A stretch of 64,000 nucleotides of DNA, taken from the NCBI GenBank assembly GCA_020342235.1, contig CP073216.1:372001-436000 (forward strand), written 5' to 3'. Positions within the stretch are counted from its first letter, which is position 1; the number at the start of each line of letters is the position of its first letter. Both the position numbers and the translations under genes were made by a program. A model generated the notes under the pieces. It was not told the origin of the DNA. It worked only from the letters and a program-made list of their open reading frames with translations, and searched no databases. This document shows, piece after piece, positions 10,220 through 19,570 of this stretch. The stretch comes from Saccharomycopsis phalli (lineage: Eukaryota > Ascomycota > Saccharomycetes > Ascoideales > Saccharomycopsidaceae).

Positions 10220-11683
10220 TCATCCTTCTTGGAACATGAATATAATGTTTAAAATGTTTAATATAGACACAGTAGCCCACGCAAACAACGAGAAAACAGT
10301 TATTAGTGTGCTATTGGCGTAATCTACTTCATTCTGTTCGGTCTCTTCTTCTTCATCTCCTTCCTCTTGCCGCACCGACCCATAGCCTTGTGATGTGGTT
10401 ATCTTTTTGGTAGCGGACACTTTCATTATAGCCTTGTTGCAAGTGAAGTAAACTAACGGTGCAGAACTGAACGGTAGGATAAACGATAACACCACTTGAC
10501 TTCCATTTAAAATACTATTGATACCCTGTCTACCCATGGTGAATGTCATGAATAAACACGGGATTATCGCCAATAATCTTGTAATCACTCTTCGTTTCCA
10601 GGGGGTAATCGACCAGCTAATGAACCCTTCAGAAACAACTTGGCCAGCCAAAGTGACAACCAACCCAGAAGCTTGTCCAGAAAAAAGCATGGAAAGCGCA
10701 AAGATTAAGCCGGCACCTTTTGAAATGTACTGGTTCAATAACTCATAGATCGTCACTAAATCCGCATCCTCTGCATTAGGGGTCCCATACAAGGCTGAAC
10801 CAGCGACAATTAGGATTGCCGAATTCACAAATGTGGCAACTATGAATAAAGACACAATCAATTCCCAATAGGAGTAAGTCAATGAAAACTGAATCGACTG
10901 GAGGGAAGGTTTGTATTTATTGTCTAAGTCAGAGCCCTCGGTGGCCTCTATTTCCTCAGAAGTACCCTCTTTCAATAGCCCGTGCTGAATATCATATTCT
11001 CGAAGACGAGGCTGAACCAATGCTGAACCAAGATACAATGAGTGGGGCATCACAGTGGCTCCAACAATAGCACACCCCAAGTATATTGCCTTGTCTTCAA
11101 GTAGTTTTCTGGAGGGTAAAAACCCGCTAATTAACTCTCCTTTATCTGGAATATCCAACTTGAATAACTCGAGGGTGAAACAAAGTATCGTTAATCCAAC
11201 AAGAATGCTGACAAACAACTCGAATAACCTAACCTGCCTCATAGACCCATCTGGCCGGTAAAAAAATAAGATAGCAATGACATCAAGAATAGTTATCAAG
11301 ACTCCGACCTTCAAAGGAATATTAAATAGGATTTCCAAAGCGATTGCAGTACCGATGACTTCTGCAAGATCTGTTGCAATAATGGCAGTCTCTGCGAAAA
11401 TATAAAGTACCAAATTCAACCAGTAGGGAAGATGCTTTCTGCAGTTCTGTGCCAAATCAAGGCCAGTGACAGATCCTAATTTAATACAGAGACATTGTAA
11501 AAGTATGGCAAACAAGTTCGATGTAAATACCACAAAGAGTAGTGTGTATTGGTATGTTGCGCCAGATGTAGTATTACTGCTGAAATTTCCCGGATCAATA
11601 AATGATACGGCCACAAATATCGACTGTAGAAAAAACCTCCCAAACTTTTTGTATATTCTACCAATATCACCAATATTAAACAT
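10220..11683 (-). CDS. SMF3: NRAMP divalent metal transporter SMF3
   Basis: A 487-residue NRAMP transporter with 11 or so membrane segments. It carries the metal-binding DPGN in segment 1 (SFIDPGNFSS) and MPH in segment 6 (GATVMPHSLYLGSALV), plus the NRAMP consensus region GLIFALSMLFSGQASG. Blocks such as LLQCLCIKLGSVTGLDLAQNC and IIATDLAEVIGTAIALEIL align with yeast Smf3 rather than Smf1/Smf2. Smf3 sits in the vacuolar membrane and exports stored iron to the cytosol. An acidic loop near residue 240 and an acidic patch near 430 are longer than usual. Both motif residues for transport are present, so it should be functional. Confidence 0.92.
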   Translation of the reverse strand: MFNIGDIGRIYKKFGRFFLQSIFVAVSFIDPGNFSSNTTSGATYQYTLLFVVFTSNLFAILLQCLCIKLGSVTGLDLAQNCRKHLPYWLNLVLYIFAETAIIATDLAEVIGTAIALEILFNIPLKVGVLITILDVIAILFFYRPDGSMRQVRLFELFVSILVGLTILCFTLELFKLDIPDKGELISGFLPSRKLLEDKAIYLGCAIVGATVMPHSLYLGSALVQPRLREYDIQHGLLKEGTSEEIEATEGSDLDNKYKPSLQSIQFSLTYSYWELIVSLFIVATFVNSAILIVAGSALYGTPNAEDADLVTIYELLNQYISKGAGLIFALSMLFSGQASGLVVTLAGQVVSEGFISWSITPWKRRVITRLLAIIPCLFMTFTMGRQGINSILNGSQVVLSFILPFSSAPLVYFTCNKAIMKVSATKKITTSQGYGSVRQEEGDEEEETEQNEVDYANSTLITVFSLFAWATVSILNILNIIFMFQEG

Positions 11684-11759
11684 GTAGATATGACACCATC
11701 TGGTGTCTGGATTCCGCTTTAGGTATAATCATGATTACGTAATATAGTGGAAACGCGGC

Positions 11760-14429
11760 CTACTCAAAGAGCATTTTTATCTCCTCTATTCTTCTTATCT
11801 TCTTCTCATTTTCGTTTTCGCCTATCGACTCGCCTAGCTTGCGTTTTCTTTCTTGAATTTTGAGTATCTTCTCCTCAATCGAATTCTGCAATATAAATCG
11901 CACCACCTTCACCTTATGCTGCTGTCCTAGCCTATGGATTCTGTCAATTGCTTGATTTTCTATTCCAATATTCCAATATGGTTCCATGAGAAATGCAGTA
12001 GATGCCTTTGTTAAATTCAATCCAACCCCACCTGCTTTCAATGATACTAGTAATACTACAGTACTCACACTGTCCGAATTGAAATCTCTCAAAACTTCAC
12101 TGCGCTTCTCTATGCTCAAATCGCCATAATATTTCAAAACCAAATATTCACTTCCAATAGTGTCTCCTATCAAATTTAGAAATGTAGTGAACTGGGAGAA
12201 GATCACTGTACGTGATCCAGGTGAGTGGGCCTTTAGTGTATGTAAGTGCTTTTTTAGTGCTTCAATCTTGGATGCCCGAGTATTTTGAACGTTGCAATCG
12301 TAGTAGTTAAATTTGTCCTCTTTAGTTTCATCTTTGACCTCTTCAGAGGCCTTTAAGTCATCTTCTTCCTCGTTCTGTGTTAAAATTGGTACTTCGGATG
12401 TACCAGTAATACTGTAATGACAGCAGCATTGTCGTAATCTTAAAATATGGGTCAAAATAGTAGTGTAATTTGAAAGAATGCTTGAATCCTTAATTCCATT
12501 TTTCACTATAACTTCAGCTTTCTTCAAAAATTGTGTATAGATATGTCGCTCATCTGCAGTAAATTCAACATTCTCTATAACAACTTCCTTCGTGGGTAGA
12601 TCCACCAATGGCTTACCATCCTTAGTTTTCATATCCTTGGTTCTCCGAAGCATTACCGGGTTTAAAATGAGCTCCACAGTATTTAGAGCCTGTTCAATTT
12701 CTTTCTTTCCAAAAGGAGTTGAGACAAAGCTGTTCCAAAACGAGTACATAGACCACGGCTCAACCTTTAAGAATCTTAATATTCCATAAATATCATCTAG
12801 AGAATTAATTATAGGAGTTCCCGTGAGCACCCATCTTCTGTCAGCTCTTAATTCTGAGCACGCAGCCGCAGTTTTTGTGGCCCTGTTTCTTACAATGTGT
12901 CCCTCATCAAGCACTACTCTAAAGAACTTGACAGAGAATAGTCCACCTGGTCTATTCAGTGTCCATTCTTGCAATACTGTCCCGAAAGTAGTGATAAGAA
13001 TTGTTGGCGGTGCCTTGCCTCGTGCTAAAAACAGTCTCAAGTCCTTTCGCGATTCCGAGAAATACACACAACTGTAGTTCTGCGACAGCTTGTCTGTAAC
13101 AAAAACCCATTCGTCATTCCATTGATTTAGAAGAGATTTAGGGCAAACTATGAGTGTCGTTTTGTAGGCATAATCACTTTTGAAGTCAAAGTTAGCGCTA
13201 GAATCCTGCGGACAACTATGTACTAGGGCAAGCGTGGATATAGTTTTGCCTAGTCCCATTTCATCTGCAAGTATTCCAGATTTGCAGTTTTCTTTTATTA
13301 GTGGTTCTGTCAACGAGAACTGTGCAGTGAAGTTGTTGAAATAAAAGTGTGATAAGTCTTCATTGGCTGATTCATTTTGTGAGATCTGTTGAATCAGCCT
13401 ATCTTTGGGCCATTTAAATTTACTCCACATTGGATTGAGAATACCTCTTTCATTTTTGTCCCATGAATTTTGACTCGTCTCCGGATCTGCTTGTAATAAC
13501 TGAACTAAATCATATTCTTTTTCGCGTTGCAACATCCATGCAAGGCCCTGTTTCTGATGAAGCTTCAAAGGAATTGACATTGTCATAGGATCGTTCAATT
13601 CAGGTAATAATTTATTGTCAGAGGCCACCAGGGCCTCATGGTAAAACGAATGAACCTGATCCAATGTTAGGTGTTCATGGTCACGCACAATTTCCAACTC
13701 TTCTTCGTCAGAGTCTTCTAGGTTTATTATTACCTGTGTACTGCGCTTAAGTGAATCTCTGAATGAGTTTGGCAAAGCTCGAAGGTGAATATTGGCAAAT
13801 AATTCGCTAATGGCGGCCGACTTGGGTGAAACTTGAATAGCGTTCCCCTTTATCGTATTGATTACTTCATCATAGTCTGCCGGAATATATGGACATTCAT
13901 TTATCTTCTGGCAATCTAAGTATACCTTAAGGGCTATTTCAAAACTGTCACCAGTGCTTAAGTTTTTAGCGTTCTTATTGAGCAACACATTGAAAACAAT
14001 AGTCTTGTCGTCAATTAAAGGGCGAATTACTTTGGCGAATTGACTTGATACTCTACCAATCTCGCGTAATGTTTGTTCTTCATTGAATATTGATATCCTT
14101 AACAATTTTTCTTCCTGGCACAGTTTCTTGAATTTCCATGAAGTTTTTGGAGCTGGAATCTTTGAAATGAAAAGCTGTGTTCCACGTGGTACGCAATGCC
14201 GGACTGGTCTGTTTGCAAATCCAGTTGCAATTACAGTACCAATATATCTCTGGCTGTCTAAAATCTTGGACTTTTTACGAGATTCTTGGACATAGTCGAT
14301 CAAGCTTCTTTTTGACTGTGAGTCCACAGTTTTATTACTCATTTCTGTCACAGAGGAAATGGTGCCGTTATAATGACCGTCTATTATTATGCTTGATCTT
14401 GAGGCGTGCTGTGAACTTCCATGTGCCAT
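11760..14429 (-). CDS. RAD5: Rad5 orthologue (HIRAN plus SNF2 helicase) lacking the RING domain
   Basis: An 889-residue protein. A HIRAN domain lies at about 60-172 (RYIGTVIATGFANRP, LREIGRVSSQFAKVIRPL, STGDSFEIAL). The SNF2 ATPase follows, with GILADEMGLGKT near 385, DEGH near 508 and LTGTP near 535. The helicase C half has VIFSQFTTFLNL, SLKAGGVGLNLT and DRIHRLGQQHKVKVVRF, and the C-terminus IRRIEEIKMLFE is the Rad5 ending. In Rad5 a C3HC4 RING lies between the LRLRQCC block and the SKI-ALKK block. Here only an acidic linker of about 50 residues occupies that place. HIRAN and tail identify Rad5, which reverses stalled forks and polyubiquitinates PCNA; the ligase part is absent. A GTG lies upstream, but the first ATG is at 14429. 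Confidence 0.9.
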   Translation of the reverse strand: MAHGSSQHASRSSIIIDGHYNGTISSVTEMSNKTVDSQSKRSLIDYVQESRKKSKILDSQRYIGTVIATGFANRPVRHCVPRGTQLFISKIPAPKTSWKFKKLCQEEKLLRISIFNEEQTLREIGRVSSQFAKVIRPLIDDKTIVFNVLLNKNAKNLSTGDSFEIALKVYLDCQKINECPYIPADYDEVINTIKGNAIQVSPKSAAISELFANIHLRALPNSFRDSLKRSTQVIINLEDSDEEELEIVRDHEHLTLDQVHSFYHEALVASDNKLLPELNDPMTMSIPLKLHQKQGLAWMLQREKEYDLVQLLQADPETSQNSWDKNERGILNPMWSKFKWPKDRLIQQISQNESANEDLSHFYFNNFTAQFSLTEPLIKENCKSGILADEMGLGKTISTLALVHSCPQDSSANFDFKSDYAYKTTLIVCPKSLLNQWNDEWVFVTDKLSQNYSCVYFSESRKDLRLFLARGKAPPTILITTFGTVLQEWTLNRPGGLFSVKFFRVVLDEGHIVRNRATKTAAACSELRADRRWVLTGTPIINSLDDIYGILRFLKVEPWSMYSFWNSFVSTPFGKKEIEQALNTVELILNPVMLRRTKDMKTKDGKPLVDLPTKEVVIENVEFTADERHIYTQFLKKAEVIVKNGIKDSSILSNYTTILTHILRLRQCCCHYSITGTSEVPILTQNEEEDDLKASEEVKDETKEDKFNYYDCNVQNTRASKIEALKKHLHTLKAHSPGSRTVIFSQFTTFLNLIGDTIGSEYLVLKYYGDLSIEKRSEVLRDFNSDSVSTVVLLVSLKAGGVGLNLTKASTAFLMEPYWNIGIENQAIDRIHRLGQQHKVKVVRFILQNSIEEKILKIQERKRKLGESIGENENEKKIRRIEEIKMLFE

Positions 14430-15437
14430 TTTAATACCGGTGGTCTCCACCTAGCAAGCGGAAGATCTCATCGAGTAGTCGATCTTTCATGCATCCTTCA
14501 ACATGAGAAAGCCAAATTGTTGGCTATTAAAACCATTGAAAATAACGGGCACTATAATTCTTTGTACTATAAATGATTGGTTGAGAAAAATCAAATATTT
14601 AATGTTAAAATTGAATTGAATTTTTCCTTATATGGTTTAAAGGATCACAATATGTATTTACCGCTTTTGAAAACTGTCTTTGGAAAGCGAGTTAGAACAA
14701 TTAAATGAAATTCAGGTTCAGACTGCTTTTATAATTATTTATTTTTATGTTATTCTGCATGTTTTCATATGTATTTATCTTTTGGGAAAAAACAAGCTTT
14801 GGTCATGGCTTTATACAAGCGAGTGAAGTTGAATATTTAGAAGATTGGTAAATTAAAGTACAAACTAATGTGTGCACGTTCTTTTTTTTTTGTTGGTACT
14901 CTGTTGTGACAAACATGCCTTTAGTTTCTAGCAACCAGTGGCTCTGAAGTTGAGACATTTTCCTGGCTGGGGTCAAACACCCAAAAATACCGAATTTGGG
15001 TTTCTCAATTCAGCAATTTGCAGCTATTGACGCCTTAGACGTTTTAACTTATGGTTGCTAGTGATAAGTTAGCACATAATATCTAACTATGTAAACATCA
15101 AGACAACTGTATACATCTGAAGGATATTATTTTTGCCTCATTCCGGGATAAAGGATACCAGTTCCCATAGTAAAACGGGATACATGCTACACTTAAAGTA
15201 TAGGAGTTAAGACAATTACGTACTCGTGTAGTCATTCAATCCCAAAGGAACAAAACTAATAATTGGAAGTTTATATAATCAATCTAATTTATCATGGCTG
15301 AACCAACTGATAAAGATAAACTTCAATACTTACAAGTGATTATTGTAGCTATGACTGGGCTTATTATTTCTTAATTTTCCTCTTGACGTAGAAAGACCCA
15401 ACGGAAATGTTAAGAGTTACGTTTTTTTCGTGGAGCT
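14430..15437. other. AT-rich intergenic region upstream of RAD5
   Basis: No reading frame or RNA gene is recognisable. It holds the RAD5 promoter near 14430-14600 and long A/T runs, including ten T at about 14882-14892. A short imperfect hairpin around 14970-15005 (GGGTCAAACACCC, and TTTGGGTTTCTCAA opposite) is the only local structure I noticed. Confidence 0.5.
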
Positions 15438-15866
15438 TCATGTGGTAACATTTTTTCTACTAATCCCCATATAAACAGAAAATATGTAGAAGAAATAATA
15501 TTTAAATCTCTCGCAGTTTAATAGACTATACGAGTCTGAATTCCTCATTGTAGAATCTGCTACATACATATATAATTCATATTTATCGATAGTAGTGTAA
15601 TATTTGAACGGATAATCTCTTGCATAAAATTTTTCATTTTTGCAAACAGAGTATTGCCCAACTACAAGTTCCTTTTCGTTATTAAACAATATTTCGAAAA
15701 TTTCTTTATCATTTTTAAAACCAATGTATTCAAATTTAGAGGTATAATTTTTATTAGTCTTATCAAAGTCTATTTCATAAAACCTATCAAATCTCACGGT
15801 AAAGCTTGGTACACACAATCTATTATCGTAAAAAGTGAAATAAATCTTGTCATAATCATTTTTATT
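15438..15866 (-). pseudogene. Orphan open frame without a start codon, possible gene relic
   Basis: The minus-strand frame is open for about 142 codons but has no ATG near its 5' end; the first ATG falls well inside. The translation looks protein-like despite low GC, being rich in Tyr, Phe, Asp, Lys and Asn, with segments such as DKIYFTFYDNRLC, FTVRFDRFYEIDF and ELVVGQYSV. I do not recognise a family. It could be the 3' part of a decayed gene, a downstream exon whose first exon I cannot find, or chance openness in AT-rich DNA. It lies in a gap between RAD5 and the VosA-like gene. Confidence 0.25.
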
Positions 15867-16260
15867 TTAAGACATCAGGCCTTTTCAATCAAGAGTTTTT
15901 TTAGTTTTTTCTTAAAATTATTAGCTAACTTGCTTTTTTATCTTGGAACGTCTATGTAGAACGAGAACATTCTATTGATGTTTCTATATTTATATTTTGT
16001 AGTGTGCATACATCCGCCGTAGAATTTACCCTGTCGCGGAAATTCCGTCTGACCCATTGTCTTGGGTCTGGTGATTCTTTCTGATACATTATAATTGGAA
16101 GAAACGTTGGTAATTTTGTTACCATATACCCCTTTACGTCTTTCAAATATATCAACTTTCTGTTAGTTTTGGCACCCAGTCTATATTTCTGCGATCAACC
16201 GTCCTTCCTTTATTGCTTATACGATTGAAAATTGAAGCAACTTGCTGCTATCAAAACGCC
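15867..16260. other. Intergenic region upstream of the VosA-like gene
   Basis: No gene is evident; it should contain the VosA-like promoter. A minus-strand open frame of 67 codons (15952-16155) has no family resemblance and I do not count it as a gene. Confidence 0.4.
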
Positions 16261-17827
16261 ATGACAAGACAGCACAGCTTTCTTACGATTTCAAAAGACC
16301 GCTTAAGGGCTGTTGATGCGAACTATAAACTCAGCGTTATTCAGCAACCACAACAGGCTAGGGCCACTGGGCGCAGCAAGAAATGTAAGTACCCCGATTA
16401 TTTCTTTTTTTATATTACTGACAACCTCAGTCACAGGACGAAGAACAATAGACCCACCTCCGGTGATCCAAGTGTCTTTAAATAGTTCAAAAGACCAGGA
16501 TGATGACGAGGTATTGGTAGAAGACGGCGAAAAGAAAGTCGAGCGGAATATTATCCATCATACTTTAAATCCACTTATTCTAGTGGCCACTATAATTGAT
16601 GCCCATAAGCCCTCCAACCCAAACCCACAGAATCCAAACGCTGCAAATTCCGGGAATCTGGAAAATAATTCCAGTAGCAACGCCGCAAACCCAAATAGCG
16701 GTGTGGTACCCGCTCAAAGTGGTCCGTTGTATAACAGTTTTACTTCAAAGCAGCAGACCCCGAATTCCGTTCCCGAATTTGAAAACCTTGTAGGCACCAC
16801 TTCGGTAGTAGCCAATATGGTGTCAGATAAGAATTTGGATAAAGAGTCGTCAATGAAAGCGGTTTTTGTCTTCAGCAATTTGAGTGTTAAGCAGGACGGT
16901 AACTATAGATTGAGGTTCACATTATATGAATTTGCATCCTACAACTCGTTACTTTGTTTTAATAGCTTTACTCCCCCGGAAAACATTTCCAACTATATTA
17001 TCAAGCGAGAGTCAATCGAGTCTGATATATTCAAAGTTTACACTGCCAAAAAATTCCCCGGCCTCACCACCTCGTCAAAGCTTTCGTTTGACTTGAAGAG
17101 CTCCGGAACAAAAATCAAGGTCCGCCACTCGATTCGATCTGGGAAAAAACAGACTCAAGCGAAATTAGAGGCCATCAACCAAGTTCCAGAAGTCGAAATC
17201 AATCCTGCCTCGGAGACAGACTCCGGCAATCCCGGAAACAATATTAACGACGATAACATCTCAGTAGCTAGCTTTGCTACCAGCTATCTGGGTGACTTCT
17301 CCTCGATGACACCAATATTCACCACTAACACCACTTCCAGCACCTCATCGTTACAAAGTACTGCTCACTCCTTTGGATCCTTCTTTTCGCTAAGACCCTC
17401 GGAAGTTTCACCGTTAAAGCTCTTGTCCGATGTCTCGTCGCAGCAGACACCTATATCAATCCCAACGAATACGAGCCAGAGAGAAGAAAGCTTTATACCT
17501 TCGCCTCCTGGGTCGCCAAAAGTTGACAATGGCTCCACTACGACCATAAGCAACGTCAGTTCACCTAAATATGGCCACCAGAGCCAAGACAGCTTGTCAT
17601 CAATCCACACAAGGCACTCAAACTTGTCAATTTCAACTCCAACTTCCCTATACTTTTCAACGCCAGCGAGCCAAGTTAAGGTTCTCTTAAACAAGAGAAG
17701 CGACCAGTACTTAAATAAGGATGATGCTGAAGATAAATTGCTTGCCGTTCCACCCAAAAAAACTAAAACCGACCGATCCAACCAGTACAAGAATGCTATT
17801 ATGAAAATTCAAAATATTATCAATTAA
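16261..17827 (+). CDS. Velvet-domain regulator, VosA-like (spliced)
   Basis: Exons 16261-16384 and 16431-17827 give about 506 residues. Exon 1 ends the first velvet block (NYKLSVIQQPQQARATG) and exon 2 resumes with GRRTIDPPPVIQVSL, matching the family's RRP-[IV]-DPPP-x-[VI]-Q. After an Asn/Ser-rich insert come VFVFSNLSVKQDGNYRLRF, LYEF, FKVYTAKKFPGL and SGTKIKVRHSIRSGKK. A long Ser/Thr/Pro-rich C-terminal region of about 230 residues follows. An N-terminal velvet domain with a long tail resembles VosA, which in Aspergillus pairs with VelB on DNA to control spore viability and trehalose. The family call is firm; the VosA label is inference. Confidence 0.88.
16385..16430 (+). other. Spliceosomal intron of the VosA-like gene (46 nt)
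   Basis: The donor is GTAAGT and the acceptor CCTCAG, with a branch-like TACTGAC about 8 nt before the AG. An alternative acceptor 5 nt downstream (TCACAG) would create a stop codon, so 16430 is preferred. Confidence 0.85.
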
Positions 17828-17989
17828 AAAGTGCAATCAGAAGCACAAAGAAGTTGCTAGCTATACTCCTACGAAATCATGTATTTATGACATACGTTTT
17901 TATAACCTTATGATACCATTTATAGACTTATCATAACAGGAATAACTATATTAGAAATGTAACATACATCTCTGTTAATCCCAGGCATG

Positions 17990-18325
17990 TTAATTCTTCT
18001 TAGGTTTGACTAATCCATCGTGAACAAAATAGTACACTATAGTGCCATCCGTACCAATTATTCCCAAGGTTATTCGTTTAGGCCGCTCATCGATTGCTTC
18101 CTGCACCGAATTAAACAAAATACTGATTTCATTTAATGTCAACTTTCTTTGAATATTTATAGGGTAGACCAATTCTTTACCATTTGTAATACAGGAAATG
18201 GGATGTAACGATTTAGGAGGGGCACCTGATAGTATAGTTATTGATTCAGAACAGCGAATCTCCTTTAAATCGGTCCAATAATTATAGTGTATCAAGTTAT
18301 TCCTCACTTGTTGTACCAAGGACAT
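17990..18325 (-). CDS. SEN15: tRNA-splicing endonuclease subunit SEN15
   Basis: A small 111-residue protein. Its second half, RPKRITLGIIGTDGTIVYYFVHDGLVKP, follows the Sen15 fold: a strand ending in TD-x-TIVYY and a basic HDG tail. Sen15 is a structural subunit that pairs with Sen34 in the heterotetrameric endonuclease, which cuts introns from pre-tRNA on the mitochondrial surface in yeast. Both tRNA genes in this window contain introns, so the enzyme has substrates here. Length is close to the family's (about 128). Confidence 0.85.
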   Translation of the reverse strand: MSLVQQVRNNLIHYNYWTDLKEIRCSESITILSGAPPKSLHPISCITNGKELVYPINIQRKLTLNEISILFNSVQEAIDERPKRITLGIIGTDGTIVYYFVHDGLVKPKKN

Positions 18326-18443
18326 TGGTCAGGCAAAAAAAAAAGTACCAGTTAAGCGGGACCATGGAAAATGGCAATTCAACATCGACCACTACATACT
18401 TTGATTAAATTAAATATGAATAATTCCACGGTTATATACAGAC

Positions 18444-19346
18444 TCAGCTTAGCTTCTTAATATCATGAAATGAATCAACTAATTTAACATAGTCTGGGAA
18501 TTTTAATGTCAAGTAGCTATTCAAAAATTGATCTGGCAATTTATCATTGAGAGCAGAGAGAATTATTGCAATAAAGAGAACATCAGAAGATGCCAAGTTT
18601 CCATCAAACAAGTAAATGTTATTGCCATTGTTAATATTTAAACCGGAATTGACATTCACTTTCTCAATGTACTCTTTGACGAGGTTTAAGCATCGGAAAT
18701 TCATTGAAGTTTCCTTCAAGAGCTGCAAATTTCTCAATTCTTTATTCTGCACCTCCGTATAAGTTTTACTTATCCCTGGTAGACTCAATTGCTTTTCTAT
18801 TTGTTCCATCTTTTCTTTGGCCACTTGGTCGCCATATGACTGACTCTCGTTTGCTGCGGACAATCCAACAGGTTTACATTTTTCAGTGTATACTTCTTTC
18901 AATCGCAGAGGTAAGTAATATTGAATGGGAAACCTCAAGCTGTGCCGCAATAGCGTCACTGTGGCTTTGTTGTAGTTTGTTTTATTCAAAAAGTATGTGT
19001 AGTAGATGGTAGGCACCATCTTCAATGTAAGAAAACTCAACAAGCTCAAGTTCAAGAGCTGATCCTCCTCGGACAAGCGACTATCCAAGTCATAATCTGG
19101 ACTTGCCTTTTTCAAGTATTTTATAATCTGACTATACCCTTCAATCACCTTGTTTTCGTTGCTGGTATCTTTCAAGTAGGGAAAAGTGTAGTAAACCGAC
19201 TCATAGTAACTGGTAGACGAAGATGGCACAATGGTATACTTGGATTCATCCTTGACTGCCAATTTCAAATAAAGAGCCGAGGCTATACTTTCCGGGGAAA
19301 ATAAGGATATCTCGGTTTCGGTTCCCCAAACATGAAGTTGGAACAT
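18444..19346 (-). CDS. SAM37: SAM complex subunit, metaxin-like SAM37
   Basis: A 300-residue protein starting FQLHVWGTETEISLFSPESIASALYLKL, the metaxin-type thioredoxin-like N-terminus found in Sam37 and metaxin 1. A GST-C-like helical half follows, with SQIIKYLKKASPDYDLD and FLTLKMVPTIYYTYFLNKTNYN. Sam37 helps release beta-barrel proteins from the SAM complex in the mitochondrial outer membrane and links TOM to SAM. No clear C-terminal membrane anchor is seen in this reading frame, and sequence divergence is high, as is normal for the family. Confidence 0.72.
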   Translation of the reverse strand: MFQLHVWGTETEISLFSPESIASALYLKLAVKDESKYTIVPSSSTSYYESVYYTFPYLKDTSNENKVIEGYSQIIKYLKKASPDYDLDSRLSEEDQLLNLSLLSFLTLKMVPTIYYTYFLNKTNYNKATVTLLRHSLRFPIQYYLPLRLKEVYTEKCKPVGLSAANESQSYGDQVAKEKMEQIEKQLSLPGISKTYTEVQNKELRNLQLLKETSMNFRCLNLVKEYIEKVNVNSGLNINNGNNIYLFDGNLASSDVLFIAIILSALNDKLPDQFLNSYLTLKFPDYVKLVDSFHDIKKLS

Positions 19347-19570
19347 GACTACAGTCGGTGATGGCGTAGAATATTATTGAAGTGCATTTACCCTACATGT
19401 TAGTCCCCGATCTGTTTCTTACCAAACGTGCTTATTAGAGAGAATCTTCAGTAAGGACTGTTTCTCTAGGCACAACAGTATACTGCTGTTTATTTATTCC
19501 AAACTTTGCAGTTCAAACTAAATAAACCCATGCCATGGCTACATGCCCTACACAATTAATGTATATTATG

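Noticed and set aside
15952-16155. 67-codon minus-strand frame upstream of the VosA-like gene
   Set aside because: It has no initiation context, no domain and no link to the orphan frame next to it.
14430-16260. Centromere, replication origin or mobile-element remnant in the AT-rich gap
   Set aside because: I saw no inverted repeats, terminal repeats or element genes; AT richness alone does not support a call.
16431-16435. Alternative 3' splice site of the VosA-like gene at 16435
   Set aside because: Its use would place a TGA codon at the junction.
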